From contig NZ_JBPBBA010000004.1 in the NCBI RefSeq assembly GCF_050896395.1, positions 62,001 through 126,000 on the forward strand: a stretch of DNA of 64,000 nt, read 5' to 3'. The DNA comes from Nioella aestuarii. GTDB taxonomy: Bacteria > Pseudomonadota > Alphaproteobacteria > Rhodobacterales > Rhodobacteraceae. The position numbers and the translations under genes are program-made. The notes below the pieces were generated by a model. That model ran no database searches. It was not told the origin of the DNA and saw only the letters and a list, made by a program, of their open reading frames with translations. Shown here one piece after another: positions 1 to 8,562 of this stretch (positions are counted from its first letter, which is position 1; the number at the start of each line of letters is the position of its first letter).

Positions 1-522
1 GCAGAGCGTGTGAACCGACATGCCCATTGCCTCCAGCCGCTTGCGCCCGCCCAGATCGGGCAGGTCCACGACAAATGCCGTGCCAACGACCTGAGCACCC
101 AACCGTTCGATCAGCTTGATCCCGGCCTCGGCCGTGCCGCCGGTGGCCAGCAGGTCATCGACCAGCAGAACGGTTTCGCCCGGTTGCAGACAATCGTCAT
201 GGATTTCGACCGTCGCACTGGCATATTCCAGCGTGTAATCCTGCGAAATCGTCTTGCCCGGCAGTTTGCCCTTCTTGCGGATCGGCACGAAGCCCACGGA
301 AAGCTGATGCGCCACCGCGCCACCAAGGATGAACCCCCGAGCCTCCAACCCTGCGACCTTGTCGATGCGTCGCCCGACGAAAGGCGCAAGCAGCTGGTCG
401 ATGGCCAGCCGAAAGCCGCGCGGATCGAGGAAAAGCGTCGTCACATCGCGGAACATGATGCCTTCATGGGGGAAGTCCGGGATCGTGCGGATGTAGTCTG
501 CGACCACCTTTTGATCGAGCAT
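1..522 (-). CDS. apt: Adenine phosphoribosyltransferase, 3' end cut by window
   Basis: Read from the complement as 174 codons that run off the window start, so only about five C-terminal residues of a usual ~179 should be missing. The enzyme makes AMP from adenine and PRPP in purine salvage in the cytoplasm. The PRPP-binding loop VLLVDDLLATGGTA is intact, as are the N-terminal IPDFPHEGIMFRD block and the EARGFILGG block typical of bacterial APRT. The ATG at 520-522 is chosen because it gives the standard MLDQKVVADYIRTIPDFP start. A gene for methylthioadenosine phosphorylase, which releases adenine, lies a few kb upstream on the same strand, a sensible functional partner. Confidence 0.93.
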   Translation of the reverse strand, partial: MLDQKVVADYIRTIPDFPHEGIMFRDVTTLFLDPRGFRLAIDQLLAPFVGRRIDKVAGLEARGFILGGAVAHQLSVGFVPIRKKGKLPGKTISQDYTLEYASATVEIHDDCLQPGETVLLVDDLLATGGTAEAGIKLIERLGAQVVGTAFVVDLPDLGGRKRLEAMGMSVHTLC

Positions 523-600
523 CGAAGCGGGCCTTTCATGGCTGAGTGTCCGGGCATCAACATAGCGGCCGCCGCGGCGCGGTGCAGCCCCTTTTCGCGA

Positions 601-1269
601 TCACAGGCGCGGGTAATGTCGCCGCAGGGCCATAGCATCCTGTCCACGAAGCCAGACAACCGCGTTGGAATTTTCATTGAAGATCGAGTCCGGGTAGGCG
701 GGGGATTGGATATCCGTCGGCAGGCCAAGTGCCTGCACCATCTCCTCCAACACCACGCTGGCGACCTCTCGGCGTTGGATGTCCCGAGAAATGGCAATCG
801 TCGCTTCCTGAATGTCACCGCCAATCGACCGGATCGCAACCCGCCCGATGGCCAGTTCGGAGCCGTCAAGTTCCTCGTTTCCGGTGCCCGAGATGATCCC
901 GCCCTGCGGAGTGTCGAGCAGATAGATCGCGATATCGGGCGTGCCTTCGTAGATCCGTTCCAGCACCAGATACGCACCAGAGCCATTGATCTGCGCAATC
1001 GCCCGGTCAATGGCGTCGTCAACAAGGTCGAGCTTGTAAGTCGGAAAGCCCGCGTCGGTTTGCGCGATGCCCACGCTCAGCGAAACCCGGCGTTCCTCGG
1101 ACCAGCGAATTTCGGGCTTGGCGCATTGGCCACCTGGCGGCGCGGCACAGGACACGAGACGATAGAACGCATCATCCGACAACCGGCGCGGAACGGTGAT
1201 GAATTCTTGCGCCGCCGCAATCGAGGGCAGGACCAAAAGGGCCACAAGAAGGGTCAGGCGAATGATCAT
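601..1269 (-). CDS. Secreted DUF2927-type protein
   Basis: Encodes 222 residues beginning with a clear signal peptide (MIIRLTLLVALLVLPSIAAA, then QEF). The mature part contains ordered blocks seen in DUF2927 proteins of Rhodobacteraceae, for example a stretch around AIAQINGSGAYLVLERI and a C-terminal NENSNAVVWLRGQDAMALRRHYP. The function of the family is not established; some members recall zinc-peptidase-like folds, but no clear HExxH is visible (the similar position reads VLEEMVQALGLP). The ATG at 1267-1269 is preferred over the start 12 codons upstream because it begins the signal peptide. Confidence 0.72.
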   Translation of the reverse strand: MIIRLTLLVALLVLPSIAAAQEFITVPRRLSDDAFYRLVSCAAPPGGQCAKPEIRWSEERRVSLSVGIAQTDAGFPTYKLDLVDDAIDRAIAQINGSGAYLVLERIYEGTPDIAIYLLDTPQGGIISGTGNEELDGSELAIGRVAIRSIGGDIQEATIAISRDIQRREVASVVLEEMVQALGLPTDIQSPAYPDSIFNENSNAVVWLRGQDAMALRRHYPRL

Positions 1270-1359
1270 GAGAACAGAGATGCCGCAAGCTGCGGGGTCG
1301 GGCAAGCGGGGCAGATGTAATCTGCGCGGTGCTGTTGCGGCGTGGACTCGTCCTTTTGG

Positions 1360-1989
1360 TCAGGTTGCGCGGCGAATGCTGGCCGTCAGCACACCCATCC
1401 CGATCAGTGCGGTCCCGCCCGCGCGGGTCAGCCAGGCAATAGTTCCGGGCCGCGCGATCCGGGCACGCAACCGGTCAGCCAGAAGCGCATATGCCAGCGC
1501 GTTCAGGGCCGCCAGAGTTACAAAGGTGGCGATCAGGATGGCGAATTGCGGGATGAGCGGCTGCTCGGGCCGAAGGAACTGGGGCACGAAGGCAATGAAG
1601 AAGGTGATGGATTTCGGGTTCAGTGCCGTGACCGCCGCGTTATGGCCAAAGACCCGCGCGGGCGTGATCCGGTGGGTTTCCGGCAGCTCGGTCAGGGTTG
1701 CACCGCCCGCCGACTGGATCAGCTTGATCCCCAGCCAAATGAGATACACCGCGCCGACCCATTTCAGCACCGTGAACAGCGTGGCCGAGGCCAAAACCAA
1801 TGCCCCAAGGCCAAGAAGCGAGGCGGTCATCGCCACGAAATCCCCAAGCGCCACCCCGGCTGCAGAGGCCACCGCGACTTTGCGCCCCTGGCTCAGTGCA
1901 TATGACAAGACCAGCAGAACCGTGGGGCCGGGGATGATCAACAGGGCGGTCGAGGCGGCGACGAAGGCGAGCCAGAGTTCGAGGGACAT
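1360..1989 (-). CDS. LysE/RhtB-family amino-acid exporter
   Basis: About 209 residues with the LysE/Rht family layout of roughly six hydrophobic segments. The N-terminal family signature IIPGPTVLLVLSYALSQGR is followed by a G-rich segment, a central ALNPKSITFFIAFVPQF block (the conserved NPK region) and two C-terminal membrane spans. Family members export amino acids or homoserine lactone-like compounds across the inner membrane; the substrate cannot be read from sequence. The ATG at 1987-1989 is preferred over one four codons upstream because GGAGCACCTT sits at ribosome-binding distance. Confidence 0.85.
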   Translation of the reverse strand: MSLELWLAFVAASTALLIIPGPTVLLVLSYALSQGRKVAVASAAGVALGDFVAMTASLLGLGALVLASATLFTVLKWVGAVYLIWLGIKLIQSAGGATLTELPETHRITPARVFGHNAAVTALNPKSITFFIAFVPQFLRPEQPLIPQFAILIATFVTLAALNALAYALLADRLRARIARPGTIAWLTRAGGTALIGMGVLTASIRRAT

Positions 1990-2050
1990 AAGGTGCTCCA
2001 ATGGTTTCCGCTCGCAGCAAGCCTCGGATCCAAGGTCAGGTCAAGCGGGC

Positions 2051-2524
2051 CTACCAAAGCGCAGGACGAGAGACCATCAGCCAGAACACGCCGATCAGCG
2101 CACCGAAAGCTGGCCAGCCAAGTGCGAACCAGATGCGGTATAGGCGGTTTGCCTCTGCGGGCAGCGCTTGACCGTTGGCCAGCGCCTCGCCCGCCAGATC
2201 GCGGATGCGGATCTGCAGATGCACCACCGGGGCCCAACAGATGAACGCCAGCACGTAGAGCGCGTAGGTTGCCAGCAACCAAGGCTCCGCCAGGGAATAC
2301 CCCGCGATGTAGATCAGCCACAGCCCCGTCAGCGGCTGCGCGATGCCCGCTGGCGTGGTGAACAGCCAATCGGCCCAGACCACGCCAGAGGCCACGGAAT
2401 GCACCGTCTCCACCTTGCCCGTTCGCATCGCCCAGACCATCTGGAACGCCGTGCCGATCCCGGTGCCGAACAGAACAGTGGACGACAGGATATGCAGCCA
2501 GCGGGCCAGCAGGTAGGGGTCCAT
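2051..2524 (-). CDS. DUF2269-type integral membrane protein
   Basis: 157 residues, four hydrophobic segments, beginning MDPYLLARWLHILSSTVLFG, which is the characteristic opening of DUF2269 (COG5528-like) membrane proteins. Its ATG overlaps the TGA of the upstream SDR-DoxX gene by one base (TGATG), so the two are translationally coupled and probably act together in the membrane. No catalytic motif is visible and the function is unknown. Confidence 0.75.
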   Translation of the reverse strand: MDPYLLARWLHILSSTVLFGTGIGTAFQMVWAMRTGKVETVHSVASGVVWADWLFTTPAGIAQPLTGLWLIYIAGYSLAEPWLLATYALYVLAFICWAPVVHLQIRIRDLAGEALANGQALPAEANRLYRIWFALGWPAFGALIGVFWLMVSRPALW

Positions 2525-3807
2525 CAGCGTTCCTCCTCCAGCACGAGGAAGACCCAGATCAGCAGAAGAATGGGCAGGTTCTTGAGCAGCCCGCCGAGTG
2601 GGAGCAGCCACAGGTCCGGGGACAAAACCGTAAAGGCCACGGTGTAGGCCGTAACCAGCCCCAATTGTAGCCAGCCAAGCAGTCTTAACCGCCATGCCGC
2701 CGCCAAGAGCACCGCAAGCGCAAGATCCGCCACCCCGCCCGCGCGGGCCAGGACAATAAGCACCGGATCGGACAACATGCCTTCGGGGATCATCGGCAGG
2801 AAGCTTTGCGAGGGCAGGAAAAGGCCCAACAGCCCCGAGACCAGCCAAAGCAGGATGAGCACCAGCCTGAGCGCCGGTTTCATCAGGTAGAGCCGAGCGT
2901 GCCAAAGGTCTGCGGTGCCCGCAGGCCGAGCGGCTATGAACTGGGAAAACCCGCGCGGATGGGCGCTCTCTGGCAGATGCTCCAGCAGCGGGGCCTCTTG
3001 TGCTTCGACACCCGTTGCCAGCTGATCCAATGCGGTGGTGGAGATCGGCCCGAATTTCAGCACATCCCCCACCCGCGACAAGCCACGCGCAAGAACCCGG
3101 GGCATCCTGAACAGCGGCACCGGACGCAGACCCAACCAGCGGCGCATAGCCTTCAGCATATCGGCCTGTGTCACCCGTTCTGGCCCGCCAATCTCATGCG
3201 CGCCGGGGCCAGGGCGGTCGGCCAGACAGGCAAGGATCACCTTCGCCAAATCGGTGGCGTGGATCGGGTTGAACACCTGTTCACCCTTGCCCACAACGGG
3301 CGTCACCAGCGGCAGCGCCGCCAGCCCCCGAGCAAGGGCCGAACCACCATAGGCGCTGTCGGCTAGCACCAGGCCGGGCCGCAGGATCGTGACGCGGTGC
3401 CGGTCGGCCAGCGCCTCGCCCTGCCGTCGGTAGAGCGCGAAATCCGTGTCCGCCTCCAGTCCTACGGCGGAAATCAACAATGCGCGGCACCCCTCCGGCA
3501 TCGCCTGATAGACAGCCTTTGGGGCCAGAACATGCACGCCCTGAAACGCCTCCTCGCTGCCGGTCAGCAACCCCGCCGCGTTCACGACATATTGGCAGCC
3601 CCTCAGATGCGGGGCCCAGAAGGCAGGGTCGTGGGTTTCCGGCAGGCTCAGGTCGGCGGCGACGGTCTGAAACCCCATCTGATCGAGCGCCCGAACCCGC
3701 CGCGCCGAAGCCAGAACCGTCCAGCCCTCGGCCCGCAGATGAAAGGCGATATGGCGGCCGATGAACCCGTCCGCACCCAGAAGCAGGATCTTGCGCGCGC
3801 GGCTCAC
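2524..3807 (-). CDS. SDR-family oxidoreductase fused to a DoxX-like membrane domain
   Basis: 427 residues in two parts. Residues 1 to about 290 form an atypical/extended SDR with the NAD(P)-binding loop LLGADGFIGRHIAFHL near the N-terminus and segments like a complex I NDUFA9/NAD-epimerase-type protein (ILRPGLVLAD, FNPIHATDLA, GGPERVTQADML). Residues from about 305 to 427 contain four hydrophobic helices resembling a DoxX-like domain. Start is GTG at 3805-3807, overlapping the mtnP stop (GTGA); the stop overlaps the next gene. The fusion suggests a membrane-anchored oxidoreductase; the substrate is unknown. Confidence 0.8.
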   Translation of the reverse strand: MSRARKILLLGADGFIGRHIAFHLRAEGWTVLASARRVRALDQMGFQTVAADLSLPETHDPAFWAPHLRGCQYVVNAAGLLTGSEEAFQGVHVLAPKAVYQAMPEGCRALLISAVGLEADTDFALYRRQGEALADRHRVTILRPGLVLADSAYGGSALARGLAALPLVTPVVGKGEQVFNPIHATDLAKVILACLADRPGPGAHEIGGPERVTQADMLKAMRRWLGLRPVPLFRMPRVLARGLSRVGDVLKFGPISTTALDQLATGVEAQEAPLLEHLPESAHPRGFSQFIAARPAGTADLWHARLYLMKPALRLVLILLWLVSGLLGLFLPSQSFLPMIPEGMLSDPVLIVLARAGGVADLALAVLLAAAWRLRLLGWLQLGLVTAYTVAFTVLSPDLWLLPLGGLLKNLPILLLIWVFLVLEEER

Positions 3808-4673
3808 AACACGCGGCCAGCGACAGCGGACAGCTTCTCGATCATCGCCGGATCGCGCTTGTCGGGCGCGGTCAGTATGGCGAATTCCAGCGCCCGGTCG
3901 CAGCCATGGGGGCAGGGGGTGCGCGTTGCGCCCAGTAGGGTGGGCAGTTTGCCCACCAGCGCCTTTGCCTTTCCCGCATTGCCCGTCAGTGTCGCGATGA
4001 TCTCGGCAATATCCACTTCGCCATGATCGGGATGCCAGCTGTCATAGTCGGTGATCATGGCGACGCTGGCATAGCAAAGCTCCGCCTCGCGGGCCAGTTT
4101 CGCCTCGGGCATGTTGGTCATGCCAATGACGTCACATCCCCAGCTTTCTCGGTACATCTTCGATTCTGCCAGACTGCTGAACTGCGGGCCTTCCATCGCC
4201 AGATAGGTGCCGCCGTCATGCACGGTGATGCCCGCATCCTTCGCTGCTGTCACGCAGGCCGCCGACAGGCGCGGGCAGGTGGGATGGGCGACACTGACAT
4301 GACCCACCAGACCGGGGCCGAAAAAGCTCTTCTCGCGGGCGAAGGTGCGGTCGATGAACTGATCCACCACCACGAAATCGCCCGGCGCCATCTCTTCCCG
4401 GAACGACCCGCAGGCGGATACGCTGATCACATCGGTGACCCCCAACCGCTTTAGCGCGTCGATATTGGCGCGGTAGGGCACGGTGGAGGGCGTGTGGACA
4501 TGGCCGCGCCCGTGGCGGGGCAGGAAGACCATCTTGACGCCATCCAGACGGCCCACCAACACCTGATCAGAGGGTGTGCCGAAACTGCTCTCCGCAGTCA
4601 CCCATTCCGCGCCCTCAAGCCCCTCGATCTCGTAGACGCCCGAGCCGCCGATTACCCCGATCACCGTGTCCAT
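3804..4673 (-). CDS. mtnP: S-methyl-5'-thioadenosine phosphorylase
   Basis: 289 residues, the usual length for MTAP-type purine phosphorylases. It cleaves methylthioadenosine from polyamine, ectoine or homoserine-lactone synthesis into adenine and methylthioribose-1-phosphate. Visible blocks are IGVIGGSGVYEIEGL at the N-terminus, FLPRHGRGHVHTPS, the SACGSF nucleobase loop, AMEGPQFSS and GMTNMPEAKLAREAELCY. ATG 4671-4673 is used instead of an in-frame GTG five codons upstream. It is the first gene of a coupled minus-strand group and its product adenine could feed Apt at the start of the window. Confidence 0.94.
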   Translation of the reverse strand: MDTVIGVIGGSGVYEIEGLEGAEWVTAESSFGTPSDQVLVGRLDGVKMVFLPRHGRGHVHTPSTVPYRANIDALKRLGVTDVISVSACGSFREEMAPGDFVVVDQFIDRTFAREKSFFGPGLVGHVSVAHPTCPRLSAACVTAAKDAGITVHDGGTYLAMEGPQFSSLAESKMYRESWGCDVIGMTNMPEAKLAREAELCYASVAMITDYDSWHPDHGEVDIAEIIATLTGNAGKAKALVGKLPTLLGATRTPCPHGCDRALEFAILTAPDKRDPAMIEKLSAVAGRVL

Positions 4674-4728
4674 GAATGCCCCCGTCACTGATCTGTCGGG
4701 GGCACCCTAACGGCGTGGGGCTTTGGTC

Positions 4729-6045
4729 TCAATTCACGAAATGCAGCTTGGTGAAGCTCTGCCGCCAGTCTGCAACTTCAGAGGCAAGGGATGCCGGATC
4801 ATTGGACCGCAATGCCCGTGAAATAAGCGTTGCCAGACGCGGGGCGTCCTCTGCCGTCATGCCCCACCGGACCAGTTCCGGCGTGCCTATGCGCAAGCCG
4901 TTCATGTCGCCCGCGACCGGGTCGATTGGCAGCCCGATGCCGCAGGCCAGGAACCCGGCCTCGCGCAGCGTCTTCGACGCCGCCTGCCCGCCGCCGAACC
5001 CTGCCGCTTCAACTGCGAACTGGTGCGATTGGGTGTACCCACCAGCGCCCTTGAAGACCGGCAGGCCCTCATCCGCCAGCGCCCCAGCCAAAGCCTGCGC
5101 CATGCGGATCATTTCTGCTGCATAGGCCCGGCCATGATCGCGCCAGTCCAGCATCGTGACCGCCAGCGCCGCCGATTTTGCCACGTCGAAATTCGCCGTC
5201 ATGCCGGGGAAGGCGATGTGATCCAGCTTTTCCGCCAGATCGGCCTCATTGGTCACGATCAAGCCGCCAGCCGGGCCGCCAAGGCTTTTGTAAGTCGACA
5301 TGGTCATCAGATGTGCGCCCTCGGCCAGAGGGTCTTTCCACGCCTTGCCCGCGATGATCCCGCATTGATGGGCTGCGTCGAACAGAACCTTCGCGCCAAC
5401 CTCATCGGCCACCGCGCGGACCTCTGCCACGGGATGCTCAAACAGGTTGAGGCTCGCTCCGAGTGTGATCAGCTTCGGGGTCTCCGCCTGTGCCAGTTTG
5501 CGCAGGCCGTCCACATCCACCGTGTAGCCATCCGCATGGACCGGCGCGGGCAGGATGCGCAGCCCGTAAAGCCCCGCGCAGCCCGCTTCGTGGTGCGTGA
5601 CATGCCCGCCCACGGCGGCGGGCGGAGCGATAATCGTGTCTCCCGGCTTGCAGGTCGCCATGAAGGCATAGAGGTTGGAGATCGCCCCGGACGGCACCCG
5701 GATTTCCGCGTATTTGGCGTTGAAAATCTCGGCGGCCAGTTCCGCCGCGATGACCTCAATCTCCTCGATCGCTTCCAGCCCCATCTCGTATTTGTCGCCG
5801 GGATAGCCGAGCGACGGGCGACTGCCCATGCCGCTGGCCAGCAGCGCCTCGGCGCGCGGGTTCATGACGTTGGTCGCCGGGTTGAGGTTGAAGCAATCGC
5901 GCTCGTGGATGTGGCGGTTGGCCTCGGCCAGCGCCTCGATCCGCTCATGGATGGTGCTGCTGTCTTCGGTGGCGGTGTGGGTGGCGATGCGCTGGATCAG
6001 GTCTTCGCAGGCGTCGGGCACCCAAGGGCGGCGGGCTAGGGTCAT
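4729..6045 (-). CDS. Divergent serine hydroxymethyltransferase-family PLP enzyme
   Basis: 438 residues with the fold-type I layout of SHMT. Seen are a shortened GYPGDKYEMG loop where GlyA has the GYPG-RYYGG loop, the PLP aspartate/histidine pair FDAAHQCG (D223), the lysine block MSTYKSLGGPAGG with probable Schiff-base Lys253, and an FPG near residue 280. The substitutions mean it is probably not the housekeeping GlyA; beta-hydroxy amino-acid aldol or hydroxymethyl-transfer chemistry is an inference from the family. The ATG at 6043-6045 has GAGGAGAC just upstream. It is transcribed divergently from a LysR regulator with a short intergenic region. Confidence 0.8.
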   Translation of the reverse strand: MTLARRPWVPDACEDLIQRIATHTATEDSSTIHERIEALAEANRHIHERDCFNLNPATNVMNPRAEALLASGMGSRPSLGYPGDKYEMGLEAIEEIEVIAAELAAEIFNAKYAEIRVPSGAISNLYAFMATCKPGDTIIAPPAAVGGHVTHHEAGCAGLYGLRILPAPVHADGYTVDVDGLRKLAQAETPKLITLGASLNLFEHPVAEVRAVADEVGAKVLFDAAHQCGIIAGKAWKDPLAEGAHLMTMSTYKSLGGPAGGLIVTNEADLAEKLDHIAFPGMTANFDVAKSAALAVTMLDWRDHGRAYAAEMIRMAQALAGALADEGLPVFKGAGGYTQSHQFAVEAAGFGGGQAASKTLREAGFLACGIGLPIDPVAGDMNGLRIGTPELVRWGMTAEDAPRLATLISRALRSNDPASLASEVADWRQSFTKLHFVN

Positions 6046-6111
6046 TGGGAGTCTCCTCATCTGATTGGGGCGATCATGGGGCGTCCGAGGGTGACAGGGC
6101 AAACCAGATTT

Positions 6112-6138
6112 CCTAGAAGTGTGTTTAGAAAAACTAGG
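6112..6138. promoter_or_regulatory. Candidate LysR operator between divergent genes
   Basis: In the 103-bp gap between the SHMT-like gene and the LysR gene, CCTAG (6112-6116) and CTAGG (6134-6138) form an inverted repeat with a 17-base spacer, with further partial symmetry inside (TTTCCTAGA against TTTAGAAAA). LysR regulators usually bind interrupted palindromes in such divergent gaps. No binding evidence exists here. Confidence 0.4.
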
Positions 6139-6148
6139 GGTAGTTGAT

Positions 6149-7045
6149 ATGACCGTCGCACCACCACGCCCGAAAGGACCTGCACTGAACGCCCTGCGCG
6201 CGTTTGAAGCCGCTGCGCGGCTTGGGTCGTTCGCGGCAGCAGCAGAGGAACTGACAGTGACGCCCGGTGCGATTTCCCAGCATATCAAGGCGGTGGAGGC
6301 GTGGTCAGGCGTGGCCCTTTTTCGTCGCCGGGCGCAGGGGGTGGAACTGACCGAGGCCGGGCGGCAAGTGGCCCCGGTGCTGGCGGGGGCCTTTGATGGG
6401 ATCGGCGAGGCCACACGGATGATCCGCGAAATGAAGCCTCGCGCGACGCTGACCATCGCGGCGCTGCCAAGCGTGGCGCAGCTTTGGCTCTATCCCCGAT
6501 TGGCGGCGATCAGGGTGGCGCTGCCGGGCGTGAAGCTGTCGATCACGGCACTGGAAACCCCGCCGAACCTGAGGCGGGACCTGTTCGACCTCAGCCTGTT
6601 TCCCCGCTACCCGGAGGACTGTCCGCAAGGAGTGGTGCTGGCCCCCGATGAGATTTTCCCGGTCGCCTCACCCGAGGTTGCGGCGCGGGTGCGCAAAGCG
6701 GGTGGCCTTGGTGCGGAAACATTGCTGAATGATGAAAGCTGGTCCGCCGACTGGCCCGATTGGGCCGCAGCCGAGGGCGTGGCGCTGCCCGACCTGACCG
6801 ACGCGCCGCGCTTCTCTCTGTATAGTCTCGCCGTGGCCGAAGCAGAGGCGGGAGCGGGCGTGCTGATCGGTCATGGCTTCCTGCTGGAGCGCCAGCTTGC
6901 GGAGGGATCACTGGTGCCCCTCCACACGCGGCGTCACCCGACTGGCCGCGTTCTGATGCTGGACCGCCCGGCGCGGGCCAAAGGTGATCTTGCCCGACTT
7001 ATCGCTTTGTTATCAGGCGTTATTCCCCCGGACGGCGCAGGCTGA
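6149..7045 (+). CDS. LysR-family transcriptional regulator (GcvA-like)
   Basis: 298 residues. The N-terminal winged HTH spans roughly residues 13-70 (LNALRAFEAAARLGSFAAAA, TPGAISQHIKAVE, LFRR) and is followed by a PBP2-type effector domain. The start ATG at 6149 begins MTVAPPRPKGPALNALRAF, as in GcvA-like regulators. Its divergent neighbour, the SHMT-family enzyme, is the obvious target, with an amino acid as likely effector (inference). The 3' end overlaps the convergent flavin reductase gene by 26 bases. Confidence 0.9.
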   Translation: MTVAPPRPKGPALNALRAFEAAARLGSFAAAAEELTVTPGAISQHIKAVEAWSGVALFRRRAQGVELTEAGRQVAPVLAGAFDGIGEATRMIREMKPRATLTIAALPSVAQLWLYPRLAAIRVALPGVKLSITALETPPNLRRDLFDLSLFPRYPEDCPQGVVLAPDEIFPVASPEVAARVRKAGGLGAETLLNDESWSADWPDWAAAEGVALPDLTDAPRFSLYSLAVAEAEAGAGVLIGHGFLLERQLAEGSLVPLHTRRHPTGRVLMLDRPARAKGDLARLIALLSGVIPPDGAG

Positions 7046-7625
7046 ACAGCTCTGTCACGCGGGTGAAGTCGCGGTATCCAAGCCGCCCCACGGGCTGGAA
7101 GGTCCGCACGTCGAAAATGCCATCGACAAGGCAATCGTCACGCATATGAATGCCGATGACTTCGCCGAACACGACCGTGTTGGCCTCGCCCTCAATCTTC
7201 ACGATCTGGGTCAGTCGGCATTCCATATTCGCAGGCGCAGCGGTGACGCGGGGGCAGTCGATCAGCTTGCATTCGCCTTTCTCGATGCCGGCATCCGCGA
7301 ACTCGTCCACCTCCTTGTCCCAGGGGCCAGAGGTTTGATTCATCACCTGCGCCATCTCGTAAGCTACGACGTTCACACAGAAAACCCCGGTCTCCATGAT
7401 GTTGGCGACGCTGTCCTTCACACCATCCCGATCATGCTTGCCGGAGGTGCAGGAAAACATCACCTGCGGCGGGGTATAGGCCACGCCGTTGAAGAAGGAA
7501 TAGGGGGCGAGATTGTCGTGACCTTTTGATGATCTGGTGGAAATCCAGCCGATGGGGCGTGGTGTTATCAGCGCGTTAAAGGGGTTGTGGGGCAAGCCGT
7601 GGCCGTCCTTGGGTTCATAGAACAT
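7020..7625 (-). CDS. Flavin reductase family protein (FMN-binding split barrel)
   Basis: 201 residues. The sequence carries the FMN-binding split-barrel pattern of the flavin reductase-like family: NPFNALITPRPIGWISTRS, NLAPYSFFNGVAYTPPQVMF, DSVANIMETGVFCVNVV and a C-terminal PVGRLGYRDFTRV. Members either reduce free flavin or bind FMN for unknown redox roles. It is a stand-alone minus-strand gene, convergent with and overlapping the LysR gene, so it has no obvious oxygenase partner nearby. Confidence 0.85.
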   Translation of the reverse strand: MFYEPKDGHGLPHNPFNALITPRPIGWISTRSSKGHDNLAPYSFFNGVAYTPPQVMFSCTSGKHDRDGVKDSVANIMETGVFCVNVVAYEMAQVMNQTSGPWDKEVDEFADAGIEKGECKLIDCPRVTAAPANMECRLTQIVKIEGEANTVVFGEVIGIHMRDDCLVDGIFDVRTFQPVGRLGYRDFTRVTELFSLRRPGE

Positions 7626-7710
7626 CGCGCAATCCTTGTTGATCCGTTTGGCAACGACCTAGCGCCGTGCTAGCAGCGGTTCCAGAAGAAAATCGGGACG
7701 GATCGGGCGG

Positions 7711-8187
7711 GTGTACCAGTTCGGGCAGGAAAATGCGGAAGACCTATGGGAGGTCGAGGCGCTCTATGACCTCTGTTTCGCACCGGGGCGTGAGGCGCTG
7801 TCCTCCTACCGGCTGCGCGATGGTGTGAAGCCGGTGGCGCGGCTGTGCCGCGTGGCGCGTGACCCTGATCATATTCTCGCCGGAGCAATACGCTACTGGC
7901 CGGTGCATGTGGGCACAAAGGATGCGTTGCTGCTTGGGCCGGTTGCGGTGCACCCGACCCGACAAGGCGAGGGCCTGGGCGGCGCGCTGATGCAGGACAG
8001 CCTGTCTATCGCGTGGGATCTCGGCTGGCCCAGGGTGCTGCTGGTGGGCGATGCCCCCTATTACAGCCGTTTCGGATTTTCCCGGCTGGACGGCGTCGAG
8101 ATGCCGCCGCCGACAAACCCCGACCGGGTTCTGGGGATCGGGGATTGGGACGGGATCGTGGGGAGCGTCACTGCCTGGACCCGCTGA
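7711..8187 (+). CDS. GNAT N-acetyltransferase (YhbS-like)
   Basis: 158 residues with the GNAT acetyl-CoA loop at about residues 75-95 (LLLGPVAVHPTRQGEGLGGA) and the C-terminal block VLLVGDAPYYSRFGFS typical of YhbS-type acetyltransferases. Start is GTG at 7711; no in-frame ATG lies upstream before a stop at 7660. The substrate is unknown. It is monocistronic as far as can be seen. Confidence 0.85.
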   Translation: MYQFGQENAEDLWEVEALYDLCFAPGREALSSYRLRDGVKPVARLCRVARDPDHILAGAIRYWPVHVGTKDALLLGPVAVHPTRQGEGLGGALMQDSLSIAWDLGWPRVLLVGDAPYYSRFGFSRLDGVEMPPPTNPDRVLGIGDWDGIVGSVTAWTR

Positions 8188-8275
8188 ACCCGGGTCACTA
8201 TGCATCGGGTGCGCCCCAGCCCTTGTACTGCTGTTCGACCGATTTCGCTGCCTTCGGCATCGACCCGGAAGCGGC

Positions 8276-8322
8276 CCTCCTCAAGCCCCCTTCGGGAGCC
8301 TTCGTCGGGCCGCGTTTCCACG
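8276..8322. repeat. Dispersed intergenic repeat, copy 1
   Basis: This block starts CCTCCTCAAGCCCC and contains TCGTCGGGCCGCGTT. It aligns at roughly 85 percent (by eye) with 13913-13957. Both copies follow shortly after a plus-strand stop codon and contain a small GC-rich hairpin, so they may belong to a family of REP-like 3' elements. Confidence 0.6.
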
Positions 8323-8377
8323 CGCTGTTGGAAAGCGCGCTCTGTCGCGTCGGGTGCTTGGCGAGGTTGAGAGGGCG

Positions 8378-8416
8378 GGATGCCTCCGGCGGGAGTATTT
8401 GGGCAAAGAAGAAGGG
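8378..8416 (+). repeat. Rhodobacterales-type GGGAGTATTT intergenic element
   Basis: The run beginning GGGATGCCTCCGGCGGGAGT, continuing ATTTGGGCAAAGAAGAAG, matches a short element I recognise as recurring between genes of roseobacters. CCTCCGGCGGG can form a small hairpin followed by a T-run. Only one copy is seen in the window; its role is not known to me. Confidence 0.5.
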
Positions 8417-8562
8417 AGGCGACGTCTTAGGGCCAGGACGGGGCCTGGTGCCGACGATCTGTGTTCTTGGTGCAGAGCACGCGGTTGTGACTGCTGGCTG
8501 GCTTGTGCGGATCAGGATGCTGCGGCTATGTGACGGGCCAGCTTGCCAATCCGAGGAACCTG

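Larger units (their letters stand above)
8188..8562. other. Non-coding stretch between two GNAT genes
   Basis: 375 bases without a convincing gene. Open frames here have no domain signal and lie on both strands over the same bases. The stretch holds two repeat-like elements listed separately: a CCTCCTCA...CGTCGGGCCGCGTT block also found after the threonine dehydratase gene, and a GGGAGTATTT element of a kind common in Rhodobacterales genomes. Confidence 0.6.

Noticed and set aside
10..1320. 436-codon plus-strand open frame
   Set aside because: Antisense to apt and the DUF2927 gene, both with clear family features.
6046..6148. Glycine riboswitch ahead of the SHMT-like gene
   Set aside because: The gap is 103 bases, shared by two divergent promoters; no tandem aptamer core is visible.
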